Shown here piece by piece: positions 24,888 through 34,075 of a DNA stretch of 64,000 bases. Both the position numbers and the translations under genes were made by a program. Below the pieces are notes generated by a model, which was given only the letters and a program-made list of their open reading frames with translations, searched no databases and was not told where the DNA came from. Numbering within the stretch: position 1 is the first letter of the stretch; each line of letters begins with the position of its first letter. The DNA comes from Bombella intestini (lineage in GTDB: Bacteria > Pseudomonadota > Alphaproteobacteria > Acetobacterales > Acetobacteraceae), in NCBI RefSeq assembly GCF_002003665.1, contig NZ_JATM01000002.1, positions 124,001 to 188,000 on the forward strand. Reading direction: 5' to 3'.

Positions 24888-25718
24888 TCACCCCGGCAGT
24901 ACTAGAAGCCGCCGGGCAAGAATGGCAGGTGTTAGTTGGGTAAAGCCTTCATTGATGCTGCCGGAATAGCTGCCATAGGTTAGGGAGAGGCCGCAGGCTG
25001 CCGCTGTGATGATGCTGCCAATGCGGCCGGATTGCTCCATACGGCTGGCAATCATCGATTTTGCACCATATTGCTGGAAGGCAGCGGCAATGTCCGTACT
25101 TTCTTCCGGGTCCATCCCCGCCGGGATGACGAGGGAGAGGTTGGCTTCCGTACGGGCTACGACATCTCTCATTTCTGTCATGGCCTTAGGGGAGTAGACG
25201 CAGAGCCCCGGCAAATCCACCAGAATGATGCGGTTATAGCTGTCGATAAAGCGGGGATTTATACCGCCATAGGCCTTCATGAGGTCGATGTCGCAGCCAC
25301 GCAAGATGGAGGCGAGTTTGATGTAACTACCCGGTGTGCTGTCGCATGCAAGGACGAGGGGCCGCCTTATTCTGCCACCGGACTGTCGGGCTTGTCGGGC
25401 ATAGCGGGCGGCTAGTTTGGCTAGAGTTAGGGACTTGCCGGAACCTGAAGCCCCTCCTAGTGCCATCGGCACCCCCAGTTTTAGGGGGAAGGGGGAAAAG
25501 TCGATCATACGTTCTAGCCCTGCGGCCAGACTGCTACCCGCCATGGCGTTGATCAGCTCCTGCGGTATGGAGTGCCACGCCAGAATGTCCGGGATGCTGA
25601 GGGCGTTGGCCGGAAGGGCTACGTCTCCATTAGTTCCTTGTGCGTCATTTAGCCGGGCCGGGCCAGCGGAACCGGGGGGAAGCTGGTGGGAGGTCTGATA
25701 GGGGGTAAAGCTGCTCAT
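24888..25718 (-). CDS. flhF: FlhF-like SRP GTPase with altered motifs
   Basis: 276 aa, shorter than typical FlhF (~350-450), mainly the NG domain. The P-loop is intact (GGASGSGKS, 88-96). The switch region where FlhF normally has DTYR reads CDSTPGSYIKLASIL, G3 reads ILVDLPGL (168-171 DLPG rather than DTAG), and the G4 TKxD position reads SRME (225-228). FlhF places polar flagella and needs GTP-dependent dimerisation; loss of TKxD would weaken guanine specificity. It follows flhA by 44 nt on the same strand, the standard flhA-flhF order. No flhG is seen. Confidence 0.75.
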   Translation of the reverse strand: MSSFTPYQTSHQLPPGSAGPARLNDAQGTNGDVALPANALSIPDILAWHSIPQELINAMAGSSLAAGLERMIDFSPFPLKLGVPMALGGASGSGKSLTLAKLAARYARQARQSGGRIRRPLVLACDSTPGSYIKLASILRGCDIDLMKAYGGINPRFIDSYNRIILVDLPGLCVYSPKAMTEMRDVVARTEANLSLVIPAGMDPEESTDIAAAFQQYGAKSMIASRMEQSGRIGSIITAAACGLSLTYGSYSGSINEGFTQLTPAILARRLLVLPG

Positions 25719-25762
25719 AGGTCAGGTCCGGTGTTGAAGGAGTTGTAATCTGTCGGGAGAAT

Positions 25763-27970
25763 TCAGTTCACTGTAGCGACGGTACGGATACGGGTGCGGG
25801 GATAGATTTCTGCCTGCGCCATGACAGCGACCGAGGGACGGATACGGTCTACGATCATCCGCACAGAATCCCGTGTGGCAGAGGTCGTGACGATAACGGG
25901 CATTTCCCCCAATGAGGCTGTTTGGTCGAAGGCACGACGCAGTGCCGTGACGAAACGGTCCAGCATGGCCGGGGGCATGGCCAATGTGCGGTCATCACCC
26001 TGTCCGACCGTGTTGTTGAGGATGTTGCTTTCCCAGTCGGGGGAGAGGGTAATCATGGAGATACAGCCGGAGGCACCCACATAACTATTGCAGATCTGTC
26101 GGGCGAGACGGATGCGGACATGGGCTGTCAGTGCCTTGATACCTTTGGCGGCGAGGGCGTGTCCTTCCTGTATGCTTTCCAGAATAGTGGGCAGGTCTCG
26201 GATGGAGATGCGTTCCTGCAATAGGGATTGGAGGACACGCTGCACCGTGCTTAGGGAAACTTGCGAGGGGATGAGGTCATTAACGAGCTTTTGCTCTTCG
26301 GAGGGCAGGTCATCCAGTAGGGATTGTGTAGCGGCATAGGTTAGTAGGTCACCCAGATTCTGGCTGATGGATTCCGTCAGATGAGTGATGATGACGGTGA
26401 CCGGCTCCACCACAGTATACCCCCAGTCTGTTGCCTGTTTCTTCAGGTCAGGATCAATCCATACGGCGGGTAGATTGAAGGAGGGCTCAGTCGTCTTCTC
26501 ACCGGGTAGGGTGTTCTGGTCGTTTTTGTGAGATGGGCAGATCGCCAGAAGATGATTGGGGCGAACCTCCCCGGAAGCAATGTCAATCTCCTTGAGTTTG
26601 ATGACATACCGGTCTGTCGCCAGCTGGATATTATCCTGAATCCGTACCGAAGGGGTAATGAAGCCCATATCCGCTGCCATTTTGCGGCGGAGTGCTTTGA
26701 TCTGTTTGGTGATCTGGGCATTGTCACCGCTGGCAAGCGGTAGCAGCCCGTAGCCGATTTCCAGCCGGAGGAGGTCAATTTTCAGAAGGTCAGAAATGGG
26801 CTGTGTCGTGGGGGCAGGCGGCTGGGTGAGGTCCTGCTCGCTTTCGTCCTTTTGTGGTGTTTTATAACGGATCCACGCCCCGACCCCGGCCACAGCGGCA
26901 ATCATAAGGAAGGGCAGGGCAGGCAAGCCGGGCATAACGGCAAACAGAGCCGATAGGGTGGCCGCAATGGCGAGCGGCTTGGCATTACCCCCTAGCTGAC
27001 GGAAAAGCGTGACGTCTGCCGAGCCATCCGTCCCGCCTTTTGTGACGACAATACCAGCTGCCAGCGAGACCAGAAGAGCGGGAATCTGGGAGACTAGACC
27101 GTCCCCGATGGTTAGGGTCGTGAAAGTCTTTGCTGCTTCACTGATGGGCATGTCATGCCGCAGCACACCAATGGTCAGCCCGCCAAGAATGTTGATAGCC
27201 GTGATAAGGATTCCCGCAATGGCGTCATTGCGGACAAATTTTGCCGCACCATCCATAGCACCATAGAAGGCACTTTCCTCTTCCAGCTCTTTACGTTTGG
27301 AACGAGCCATCCGTTCATTGATGGCCCCAGAGGCGAGGTCGGCATCAATGGCCATTTGCTTGCCGGGCATGGCATCCAGAAAGAAGCGGGCCGAGACTTC
27401 GGCAATACGGCCCGATCCCTTGGTGATGACCATGAAATTCACCACCAGTAGGATGCAGAAGACGATTCCACCGATCACCACATCATTCCCCATGAGGAAG
27501 CCCCCGAAGGAGGCCACGACATGCCCGGCTGCAAAGGCTCCTTCATTCCCGTGGCTGAGGATGAGCCTTGTTGTCGCAACCTCCAACGAGAGGCGGAACA
27601 TGGTCGTCAGTAGGAGCAATGTCGGGAAGGAAGTGAAGTCTAACGGACGCTCCAGAAACAGCGCCACCATGAGGATCAGCACCGAGGAGGTAATGGAAAG
27701 GGAGAGTCCGACATCTAGAATCAGAGTGGGGAGTGGTACGATGAGAATGGAGATCAGCAAGATCACGCCCAGAGCCAGCAGAATGTCTGTTCCGGGCAGG
27801 CGGGTGACAATCCCAGAAGCAGCACCATTCGGCCTGAAGAGTGCTGTGGGATTTCGTATCAAGCTACCTAGCCATCCCCCTAGGCCGCTTGCTTCTCCTG
27901 CACCAGTAGCCGCCTTAGGAGCAGGAGGGCCAGACTGCTGCGGGGAGGAAGAGGAAGCGGACATTGTCAT
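25763..27970 (-). CDS. flhA: Flagellar export gate protein FlhA
   Basis: 735 aa. After a ~45-residue leader come eight transmembrane helices and the conserved FHIPEP-type segment, here RFFLDAMPGKQMAIDADLASGAIN (~195-218). The cytoplasmic domain (~360-735) follows, with AVWIDPDLKKQATDWGYTVVEPVTVIITHLTE and a PVIVTTSATRDSVRMIVDRI end. FlhA is the nonameric platform for export substrates. The start may be the second ATG at 27964, which is better placed for a CAGG site. It begins an flhA-flhF operon divergent from the TPR glycosyltransferase. Confidence 0.97.
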   Translation of the reverse strand: MTMSASSSSPQQSGPPAPKAATGAGEASGLGGWLGSLIRNPTALFRPNGAASGIVTRLPGTDILLALGVILLISILIVPLPTLILDVGLSLSITSSVLILMVALFLERPLDFTSFPTLLLLTTMFRLSLEVATTRLILSHGNEGAFAAGHVVASFGGFLMGNDVVIGGIVFCILLVVNFMVITKGSGRIAEVSARFFLDAMPGKQMAIDADLASGAINERMARSKRKELEEESAFYGAMDGAAKFVRNDAIAGILITAINILGGLTIGVLRHDMPISEAAKTFTTLTIGDGLVSQIPALLVSLAAGIVVTKGGTDGSADVTLFRQLGGNAKPLAIAATLSALFAVMPGLPALPFLMIAAVAGVGAWIRYKTPQKDESEQDLTQPPAPTTQPISDLLKIDLLRLEIGYGLLPLASGDNAQITKQIKALRRKMAADMGFITPSVRIQDNIQLATDRYVIKLKEIDIASGEVRPNHLLAICPSHKNDQNTLPGEKTTEPSFNLPAVWIDPDLKKQATDWGYTVVEPVTVIITHLTESISQNLGDLLTYAATQSLLDDLPSEEQKLVNDLIPSQVSLSTVQRVLQSLLQERISIRDLPTILESIQEGHALAAKGIKALTAHVRIRLARQICNSYVGASGCISMITLSPDWESNILNNTVGQGDDRTLAMPPAMLDRFVTALRRAFDQTASLGEMPVIVTTSATRDSVRMIVDRIRPSVAVMAQAEIYPRTRIRTVATVN

Positions 27971-28073
27971 CCTGACTGATGCTGTGTTGTCAGGGCCTTC
28001 CAGTTGCGGGAAAGGCCTGTAACAGGGTTTATTAAGGCATGTTATCTATGGATTTTTAATTTAACCATTAAAA

Positions 28074-28088
28074 CCTTGCCCATCAAGG
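28074..28088. promoter_or_regulatory. CCTTG/CAAGG inverted repeat in the flhA-TPR gap
   Basis: CCTTG (28074-28078) and CAAGG (28084-28088, as part of ATCAAGG) are separated by five bases in a 166-nt divergent gap. This is the same core as at 2058, 15144, 17906 and 52485. Confidence 0.4.
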
Positions 28089-28136
28089 CTTATAAGGACA
28101 TGTTATTTTCATGAAGTATGGCCTTTAAGGTCATTT

Positions 28137-29783
28137 ATGAATGAAATTATGAAGAAGGGCAGCAGGATGGTGCAAGTGGAACGGGAGGAGCAAGTAGTCG
28201 GGACGGAGGATGAACGGATTGCGCTAACACCACAGGAGCTGACAGCTTACTGCCAGAAGCTGGTTGCTTGTGGTGAGTTAGAACACGCTGTGGGGTTAGC
28301 CATACAGGCGGCGCAGGGTACTCAGGATGTGTCCCTTATACTGGCTGCGGGACTTTTCCTGAATCGGTTTTGCTCTCGATATGAGGTAGTGATTGCCGTA
28401 TTCCGCAAGGCTCTGCTCCTGTTGCCGGGAACAGAACCAACGATGGCTTCCGTGCGGGGCGAGGTGAAGGTTTTTTTGGCGGATGCGCTCATGGCGGCGG
28501 GACAGAGAGAGGAAGCTATGGCCCTCTTTATGGAGGTTGCCCAGACCCTGCCGGAACATCGGTCACTTGTAGGGGCGCATCTCTCCATGGCACTTCTGGA
28601 AGCTGGCATGGCCGATCAGGCCGAGCAAATATTGGCCGTATGGTTGCGGGATGAACCGCCTTCCATCTCGCTCTATAACAATATGGGCTGCGCGCTGGAA
28701 CGGTTAAACCGTTCCCGGGAGGCACTAACCTACTACCGCCGGGGTATGGAATTATCTTCCCGGCATGAGACCGTATCCTTTGGCTATGCCATCGCCCTTC
28801 TAAAGGCTGGGGAATACGAGGAAGGCTTTGCCCGTTATGTAAAGCGTGTGCCCCGTGTGCCCAGTCTTGAATGTTGGTTTTATCAGGACCTGCCACGGTT
28901 GACGAAGGATGTCCCGCTCAAGGGAAAGAATATCCTATTTTATCAGGAGCAGGGGCTGGGCGATACGATCCAGTTCATCCGCTTTTTGCCACAGATCGCC
29001 CGTCAGGCAGGGCGGGTTACGCTGGCTGTTCCACCGGTGTTAGTAAGGCTGCTGCGGGAGAGCTACCCTATGGTAGAGGTCTGTTTGATCACGGAGATGG
29101 TGAATCATCCAGAATTGGCAGGCGAGTATGATTTTTCTTCCCCGATACCGGACCTTCCGTATTTTTGTGGTCTAAGAAGCCCTGCCGATGTGCCGGCCTT
29201 TAGTCCGTATTTGGAAGTTCTAGAACGGCGGCGGGATCATTTTGCCCATCTCGTGGAGCAGGCTGTGGCGCAGAATGGCCGCACAGATGGTCCGTCCCCT
29301 ACCGGGCGTCGCTTGCGTGTGGGTTTGGTATGGGCCGGGGATGCTCGAAGCAGTGCGGAAGATGTAGCGGCAGATCGGCGGAGATCCACCAGTTTTGCCG
29401 AAATGATGGAGGCGTTGGGTCCCGTGCAGGCTGATGTGTTTAGCCTGCAATATGGCTCCCGGCGTAAGGAGTTGGAACAAGTAGGCGGGCCGGTCGTGCA
29501 TGATTTGATGGGGAGCGTGCAGGATATGGCCGATACGGCAGCCCTGATGGAAAGTCTGGACCTTGTCATTTCCGTAGATACGGCACCGCTGCATTTGGCC
29601 GGAGCACTGGGGCGGGAGGTGTGGCTTGTCAGCCGGTGGGATGCTTGTTGGCGGTGGGGGGATCAGGGAGAGCGAACCCCGTGGTACCCCACTATGCGCA
29701 TCTTCCGAGCGCAGGAGCTGTCTTTGGCCCCTGTTTTGCGAGACGTAGGTCAGTGCCTGCGACAGCGGATTATGGAGGTTTGA
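28137..29783 (+). CDS. TPR-glycosyltransferase fusion
   Basis: 548 aa. Residues ~30-260 contain tetratricopeptide-like helices (e.g. SLYNNMGCALERLNRSREALTYYRRGMEL). The C-terminal ~280 residues resemble the GT9/GT41-like heptosyltransferase fold seen in TPR-linked glycosyltransferases: KNILFYQEQGLGDTIQFIRFLPQIA, RVGLVWAGDA and LVISVDTAPLHLAGALGREVWLVSRWDACWRWG. Proteins of this build often glycosylate surface or flagellar proteins. AAGG is 8 nt upstream of the chosen ATG; ATGs at 28149 and 28167 are alternatives. The next gene, 3 nt on, is also a glycosyltransferase. Confidence 0.85.
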   Translation: MNEIMKKGSRMVQVEREEQVVGTEDERIALTPQELTAYCQKLVACGELEHAVGLAIQAAQGTQDVSLILAAGLFLNRFCSRYEVVIAVFRKALLLLPGTEPTMASVRGEVKVFLADALMAAGQREEAMALFMEVAQTLPEHRSLVGAHLSMALLEAGMADQAEQILAVWLRDEPPSISLYNNMGCALERLNRSREALTYYRRGMELSSRHETVSFGYAIALLKAGEYEEGFARYVKRVPRVPSLECWFYQDLPRLTKDVPLKGKNILFYQEQGLGDTIQFIRFLPQIARQAGRVTLAVPPVLVRLLRESYPMVEVCLITEMVNHPELAGEYDFSSPIPDLPYFCGLRSPADVPAFSPYLEVLERRRDHFAHLVEQAVAQNGRTDGPSPTGRRLRVGLVWAGDARSSAEDVAADRRRSTSFAEMMEALGPVQADVFSLQYGSRRKELEQVGGPVVHDLMGSVQDMADTAALMESLDLVISVDTAPLHLAGALGREVWLVSRWDACWRWGDQGERTPWYPTMRIFRAQELSLAPVLRDVGQCLRQRIMEV

Positions 29784-29786
29784 GGC

Positions 29787-30704
29787 ATGTCATCCCATAA
29801 AGTGGCTGTTCTACTGCGAACGAAAAATCGTCCGCTCTTTTTACGCCGGGCTTTGGAGTGCTTGAAACGGCAGAGTTTTCAGGATTTCCGTATTCATATC
29901 ATCAATGATGGTGGGGATATGAACACCTTGCGTGATTGTGTGGCGGAGCAGAGTGCTACATGGGGGGAACGTCTCTCCTGTGTGGACCTGCCCCGGTCAG
30001 TCGGACGTAGTAAGGCGTTGGCCCTTGCGCTTGCTGTCTCCGATGAGCCTTACATTCTTATTCATGACGATGATGACACGTTGGAGCCTGCTTTTCTGGC
30101 AGAGACAGTTGCTTATCTCGAGAGAGACAAAGCAGGTTTTTTTGCGGGTGTTACAACCAGCAATTACGATGTGTACGAACATGTTGAAGATGGCCGTATC
30201 ATCACAGACAGAAAAACCGATCAATATGGCCTCAAGAGCGGCGATGTGGTGGATTATAGCCTGTATCTGTCTCATGCTTATGTTGTCATGCCTATTACGT
30301 TTCTTTTCCGGCGGTCTGCTTTGGCTGTGGCAGGGGATGTGGAAACTCGGCTTGATTATGTTGAGGATCATGACCTGTTCATACGCATCATGCTTGCCGG
30401 AGAAATCGGCATTATTGGGGACTTCCTCTGCTCCTATCATCATCGTTTAGCAGTTGGTGGAGCCAATGATACGAGCTGGCATGAAGTGCCGTATGATTAT
30501 TCCATAACCTATAAAAACAGCGTGATACGCAAAGCCATACAGGGTGGGGACCACCTGCGGCAGTTGCAGGCTACTTTCATCCAGAGCAACCATTTAGAGC
30601 GGCATTATATGATGCAGCTTCAGCAGCAGATGGCTCAGTTGCAGGAAGGTTTTGTGAGTCTCTCTAATATGATGATGGAGCTGCTGCCACATTTCAAACG
30701 CTGA
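29787..30704 (+). CDS. Family 2 glycosyltransferase
   Basis: 305 aa. The GT-A/GT2 pattern is clear: VAVLLRTKNRPLFLRRALECLKRQSFQDFRIHIINDGG (~6-43), the donor-binding HDDDD (94-97) after YILI, and VEDHDLFIRIM later as the acidic acceptor-side motif. The C-terminal Gln-rich helices are variable. It follows the TPR-glycosyltransferase in one operon. The acceptor is unknown; flagellin or surface polysaccharide are both possible. Confidence 0.85.
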   Translation: MSSHKVAVLLRTKNRPLFLRRALECLKRQSFQDFRIHIINDGGDMNTLRDCVAEQSATWGERLSCVDLPRSVGRSKALALALAVSDEPYILIHDDDDTLEPAFLAETVAYLERDKAGFFAGVTTSNYDVYEHVEDGRIITDRKTDQYGLKSGDVVDYSLYLSHAYVVMPITFLFRRSALAVAGDVETRLDYVEDHDLFIRIMLAGEIGIIGDFLCSYHHRLAVGGANDTSWHEVPYDYSITYKNSVIRKAIQGGDHLRQLQATFIQSNHLERHYMMQLQQQMAQLQEGFVSLSNMMMELLPHFKR

Positions 30705-30707
30705 GGT

Positions 30708-30731
30708 GGCTCTTAAAAAGAGTCTGTTTTC
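30708..30731 (+). terminator. Intrinsic terminator after the GT2 gene
   Basis: GGCTCTT (30708-30714), loop AAA, AAGAGTC (30718-30724), one G-T pair, then TGTTTTC. It lies directly after the GT2 stop codon. Confidence 0.65.
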
Positions 30732-30764
30732 TCCCTCAGTGAGTGGGGAAATGTGAACAGGTCT

Positions 30765-31859
30765 TTAATAGGCCGGAACATAAGGCATGGGGCTGACAGT
30801 ATGGACAGGCATGGCCCGATAGGTGGCGAGGCTGCGTCCATTCTGTGAGCTTTTCATCCTTTGATGTGGTGGTGGTGGCATGGCCGGTCGGAAATACCCC
30901 CGAAAGGGACGGAAAGAGCGGTGCCCTTGTGGGGTATTCTGACCCGGTGTGGTTGCGGCGGTAGGTTGGTTCGTGGGCGGCAAAGGCTGTGTCGTTTCCT
31001 GACGGCGCAGTGCGGCTAGAAAACTAGCTGGCCCGTTAGTGGCGTGGGTGATGCCCCCTCCAGAAGGGCTTGTTCCTGATGAAAGGGAGGAGGCTGATTG
31101 AATAACGAAAGGTCGGTAAGGCACTGTTGTGCGTGCAGGGGGAGGCTGGCTGATGCTGGAACGGTTGCCCGTTACTGGCATGGCTGTGGCCGGGTACGGC
31201 GGGGTAGGTAGTGGTATGTGTGGCTGGGGCGTGTCCAATGGTGTGGCCCATTGTTGGAGAACTTGTTGCAGATAGGGAGTTCCAAGCGTGCCTGTCTGCG
31301 AATGATAGGCGGCGGCGGCTCGTGGCCAGCTACCTGTCTGATCTTTCAGTTTTTGTAGGAATAGTCCCGCATAACGGGCGTTGCTGTAGGGATCGAAAGC
31401 CATGTCCAGAGAGGGGAAGGCTGCTGGATGGTGGAGAAGATTGACCTGAAGGCAGCCGACATCAATGGATTGTATCCCTTGTTGTTGAAAGCTCTTTACA
31501 GCCTCTACGGCCTCCTGTCGGGAGGCATAATAATGGCCTGTGCCAGCGGCATTTACGCTCCAGGGCCATGGGAGCAGGTTGCCATTTCTATCCGGTCGCC
31601 CCGTTTCCACCCGGCTGATGGCGGAGAGAAAACCATCTGGCAGGCGTAGGGCACGTTCTACTTGCTCCGTGGCGTTGCGGCAGAGATGCGATTGGGCAGG
31701 GTCCAAAGGGGGAAAGATATCCTGTGCCGTGGCGGGTGGACTGATGATTGCTCCCAACAGAAGGCCTGAAACATACTGTATGGCAAAGCGAGACAAGGGG
31801 CCGAGGCAAAGGCTGTGGTACCTGGAGAAGGCTATCATGTGTTTCACAAGGCTTTCCAT
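30765..31859 (-). CDS. Periplasmic lytic transglycosylase (SLT domain)
   Basis: 364 aa. A signal peptide spans ~1-46 (cleavage ATAQ-D). Residues ~65-205 form a lysozyme-like SLT domain with the catalytic Glu in SAISRVETGR, the GCLQVNL motif and the AAAYHSQTGT segment. A long Pro/Thr/Ser-rich tail follows. SLT enzymes open the peptidoglycan for the rod. The gene is divergent from flgI-flgJ, and FlgJ here has no muramidase domain, so this enzyme probably supplies that activity, as SltF does in Rhodobacter. No ribosome site is evident; an ATG at 31838 is an alternative start. Confidence 0.85.
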   Translation of the reverse strand: MESLVKHMIAFSRYHSLCLGPLSRFAIQYVSGLLLGAIISPPATAQDIFPPLDPAQSHLCRNATEQVERALRLPDGFLSAISRVETGRPDRNGNLLPWPWSVNAAGTGHYYASRQEAVEAVKSFQQQGIQSIDVGCLQVNLLHHPAAFPSLDMAFDPYSNARYAGLFLQKLKDQTGSWPRAAAAYHSQTGTLGTPYLQQVLQQWATPLDTPQPHIPLPTPPYPATAMPVTGNRSSISQPPPARTTVPYRPFVIQSASSLSSGTSPSGGGITHATNGPASFLAALRRQETTQPLPPTNQPTAATTPGQNTPQGHRSFRPFRGYFRPAMPPPPHQRMKSSQNGRSLATYRAMPVHTVSPMPYVPAY

Positions 31860-31877
31860 CAGAAAATATTCAGGCTA

Positions 31878-31920
31878 ACAAGGCTTAATCATAAATAATT
31901 CACCTTGTATATTCCATATA
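31878..31920. promoter_or_regulatory. ACAAGG/CCTTGT motif pair in the SLT-flgI gap
   Basis: ACAAGG (31878-31883) and CCTTGT (31903-31908) form an inverted pair in the 95-nt divergent gap, related to the CCTTGAT core found elsewhere in the cluster. Confidence 0.35.
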
Positions 31921-31954
31921 TAAGGTTAGATTGGAGCGTAGGAGACTATGCTTG

Positions 31955-33127
31955 ATGTTTTTAAAGAGCTGTTGCGCTTGGCTGTCCCGAGGTCTGAATG
32001 GGGCTCGGCCTGCCTGTCGCTATATGATGTTGGTGACTTTCGGGTGCGTGCTGTCTGGCATGTTTTTGGGTGGCTCGGCCCATGCCTCTGCGGTCCGCAT
32101 CAAGGATATTGTGGATTATGAAGGCATTCGGGATAACCAGCTGGTGGGATACGGGTTGGTTGTCGGCCTGAATGGCACCGGAGACCGGTTGACCAACACG
32201 CTTTTTACCCGTGAGACATTGGTCGGGATGCTCAATCGTCTTGGCGTTAATATACGCGACAAGGCCATCCAGCTACAGACGCATAACACCGCTGCCGTCA
32301 TGGTTACGGCCAGCTTGCCGCCTTTTTCGCATGGTGGCAGTCGCATTGACGTGACGGTTTCTGCTGTGGGTGATGCGCAGAGTCTGACCGGTGGTACGTT
32401 GATTGTCACACCCCTTCAGGCAGCTGATGGAGAGGTCTATGCCGTGGCGCAAGGCTCTCTTGTGACGAATGCTTTTACAGCCCGAGGGCCGGGGGCGGTC
32501 GCTACTCGGAATGTGCCGACCAGCGGCCACATCGCCAACGGTGCCGTGGTGGAACGGGAGGTGCCTGTTCTATTGGGTGCTGGTGGGATCATTCATCTCT
32601 CTCTTAAGAACTCGAATTATACAACAGCTGTCCGTATTGCCACGGTCATCAACCGGCATATGGGCCGGGGAACCGCCCGTGTGGATGATCCCAGAACAGT
32701 GGCGGTTAATCTGGCAGGGCGCAATGTGTCCGAAGCTCTGTATGAGATCGGGGACCTGACCGTCACACCGGATACGATGGCTAAGGTGATTGTAGATGAA
32801 GCCGCCGGTACCATTGTCATCGGGGATAATGTCCGCATCACCACGGTGGCCATTGCGCAGGGTAATTTGACCGTGCAGGTGACGAACAGCCCCGAAGTGT
32901 CCCAGCCTAATGCCTTTGGTGCAGGGCAGACAGCGGTTGTTCCCAGAACGCAGATCAACGTTACGACAGACCGTGAACATAAGATGGGTATTCTGTCGGA
33001 TGGTCCATCTCTGGCCAACCTCGTGACAGGTCTTAACGCTTTAGGGGTCGGTCCTAGAGACATGATTAGTATTCTTCAGGCTATCAAGGCGGATGGGGCG
33101 TTACAGGCCGAGCTAGAAGTGCGCTGA
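31955..33127 (+). CDS. flgI: Flagellar P-ring protein FlgI
   Basis: 390 aa from the ATG at 31955; a TTG at 31952 or 31931 is possible, with TAGGAGAC between them. A signal peptide (cleavage near SAHA-SA) is followed by the family start VRIKDIVDYEGIRDNQLVGYGLVVGLNGTGD and highly conserved blocks AVMVTASLPPF, RIDVTVSAVGDAQSLTGGTL, VVPRTQINVTTDREHKMGIL and GVGPRDMISILQAIKADGALQAELE. It forms the ring in the peptidoglycan layer. It heads flgI-flgJ-flgN. Confidence 0.97.
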   Translation: MFLKSCCAWLSRGLNGARPACRYMMLVTFGCVLSGMFLGGSAHASAVRIKDIVDYEGIRDNQLVGYGLVVGLNGTGDRLTNTLFTRETLVGMLNRLGVNIRDKAIQLQTHNTAAVMVTASLPPFSHGGSRIDVTVSAVGDAQSLTGGTLIVTPLQAADGEVYAVAQGSLVTNAFTARGPGAVATRNVPTSGHIANGAVVEREVPVLLGAGGIIHLSLKNSNYTTAVRIATVINRHMGRGTARVDDPRTVAVNLAGRNVSEALYEIGDLTVTPDTMAKVIVDEAAGTIVIGDNVRITTVAIAQGNLTVQVTNSPEVSQPNAFGAGQTAVVPRTQINVTTDREHKMGILSDGPSLANLVTGLNALGVGPRDMISILQAIKADGALQAELEVR

Positions 33128-33189
33128 CCACAAGAGCAGGGCAGTTCCGGTCTGGTCCTCTGTCTTTATATGGAAGGAAAAGCTGAATC

Positions 33190-33561
33190 ATGAGTGTTTC
33201 GTCAGTCTCGCATGTAGCGTCCATGCCTATGGCGACTCATGCTGCGGGAAAGCCGGCGGCCCGGAGCCAGCCCCTTTCACAGCAGGATGAAAGCAAGACG
33301 CGCAAAACCGCACAGGATTTTGAGGCCATGGCTCTGGGGGAAATGCTCCAGCCCATGTTTGATACGGTCGATAATTCCGCAGCACCCTTCGGGGGTGGCA
33401 ATGCCGAGAAACAGTTCCGTTCCATGCAGGTGCTGGAGTTGGGGAAAGAGGTTGCCCGTAGCGGTGGTGTGGGGATTGCTCATCAGGTTTATGGCCGGAT
33501 GAAAGACATGCAGGAGAAAGCAGCCCAGAGCGGGGGCAGAGTAAAAGGGAATAGACCATGA
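33190..33561 (+). CDS. flgJ: Rod-binding protein FlgJ (N-terminal domain only)
   Basis: 123 aa. It contains only the rod-cap domain (PF10135 type): TAQDFEAMALGEMLQPMFDTVDN (~40-62), FGGGNAEKQFRSMQVLELGKEVARSGGVGIAHQVYGRM (~67-104). The C-terminal muramidase of enterobacterial FlgJ is absent, as usual in alphaproteobacteria. It follows flgI by 62 nt with GGAAGGAAA upstream and overlaps the next gene by 4 nt. Confidence 0.9.
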   Translation: MSVSSVSHVASMPMATHAAGKPAARSQPLSQQDESKTRKTAQDFEAMALGEMLQPMFDTVDNSAAPFGGGNAEKQFRSMQVLELGKEVARSGGVGIAHQVYGRMKDMQEKAAQSGGRVKGNRP

Positions 33562-34043
33562 CGTTACGGAAGCTTGGTAAAACCGTGCGTCGGTTTGCCG
33601 GACATTTCTCCAAAGGGGGCAAGGATGGTCAGGGGCTGGATGGTTCCTTCCTGCCTCACCTTATGGGGGCTTTTACCAGAGCCGCTGATATCATGGTGCA
33701 GGAGAATCATTTCTTGCAGAATAATGATGTCTCGGCCGCGGCGGCACTTCTGCCGGAAAAAACATCTACTATGGAGGAGCTGGCCGCTCTGGTTGCTCAG
33801 GCACGCAAGAATGGCGTGCGGGCGGAAAATCTGTCTTCCAGCTTCCAGCAGGTGCAGCGGCGTTTCGTTGAGGTTTCTACCCAGAATAGTGAACTGTTGC
33901 AGGAAGCACTTGTGACGCAGGAAGCTGTAATGAAGCTGCTTATTGAGAGTGCGGTAGAAGCCAATCGGCATGGTTATAGCCGGACAGGAGAAGCAGGGTC
34001 GGATACATCCTGCGGGTCGCTTTCGCTGAATGACCGAGCTTGA
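33558..34043 (+). CDS. flgN: FlgN-like export chaperone
   Basis: 161 aa, mainly helical. After a basic N-terminus, ~35-140 show the FlgN layout: an ENHFLQNNDVSAAAALLPEKTSTMEELAALV helix pair, then NSELLQEALVTQEAVMKLLIESA and a GYS turn near the end. FlgN binds FlgK and FlgL before export. Sequence divergence is high, so the name rests on pattern plus position after flgJ, the usual alphaproteobacterial place. Confidence 0.65.
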   Translation: MTLRKLGKTVRRFAGHFSKGGKDGQGLDGSFLPHLMGAFTRAADIMVQENHFLQNNDVSAAAALLPEKTSTMEELAALVAQARKNGVRAENLSSSFQQVQRRFVEVSTQNSELLQEALVTQEAVMKLLIESAVEANRHGYSRTGEAGSDTSCGSLSLNDRA

Positions 34044-34044
34044 A

Positions 34045-34075
34045 CAACGGGCCTTTGGCCCGTTGCGTTTCTTTT
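34045..34075 (+). terminator. Terminator after flgI-flgJ-flgN
   Basis: Perfect 9-bp stem CAACGGGCC (34045-34053) / GGCCCGTTG (34057-34065) with loop TTT, followed by CGTTTCTTTT. The convergent lipoprotein gene ends inside the T-rich tail. Confidence 0.85.

Noticed and set aside
27297-28022. 241-codon open frame antisense to flhA
   Set aside because: Shadow of a strongly conserved gene; Arg/Ser-rich with no family pattern.
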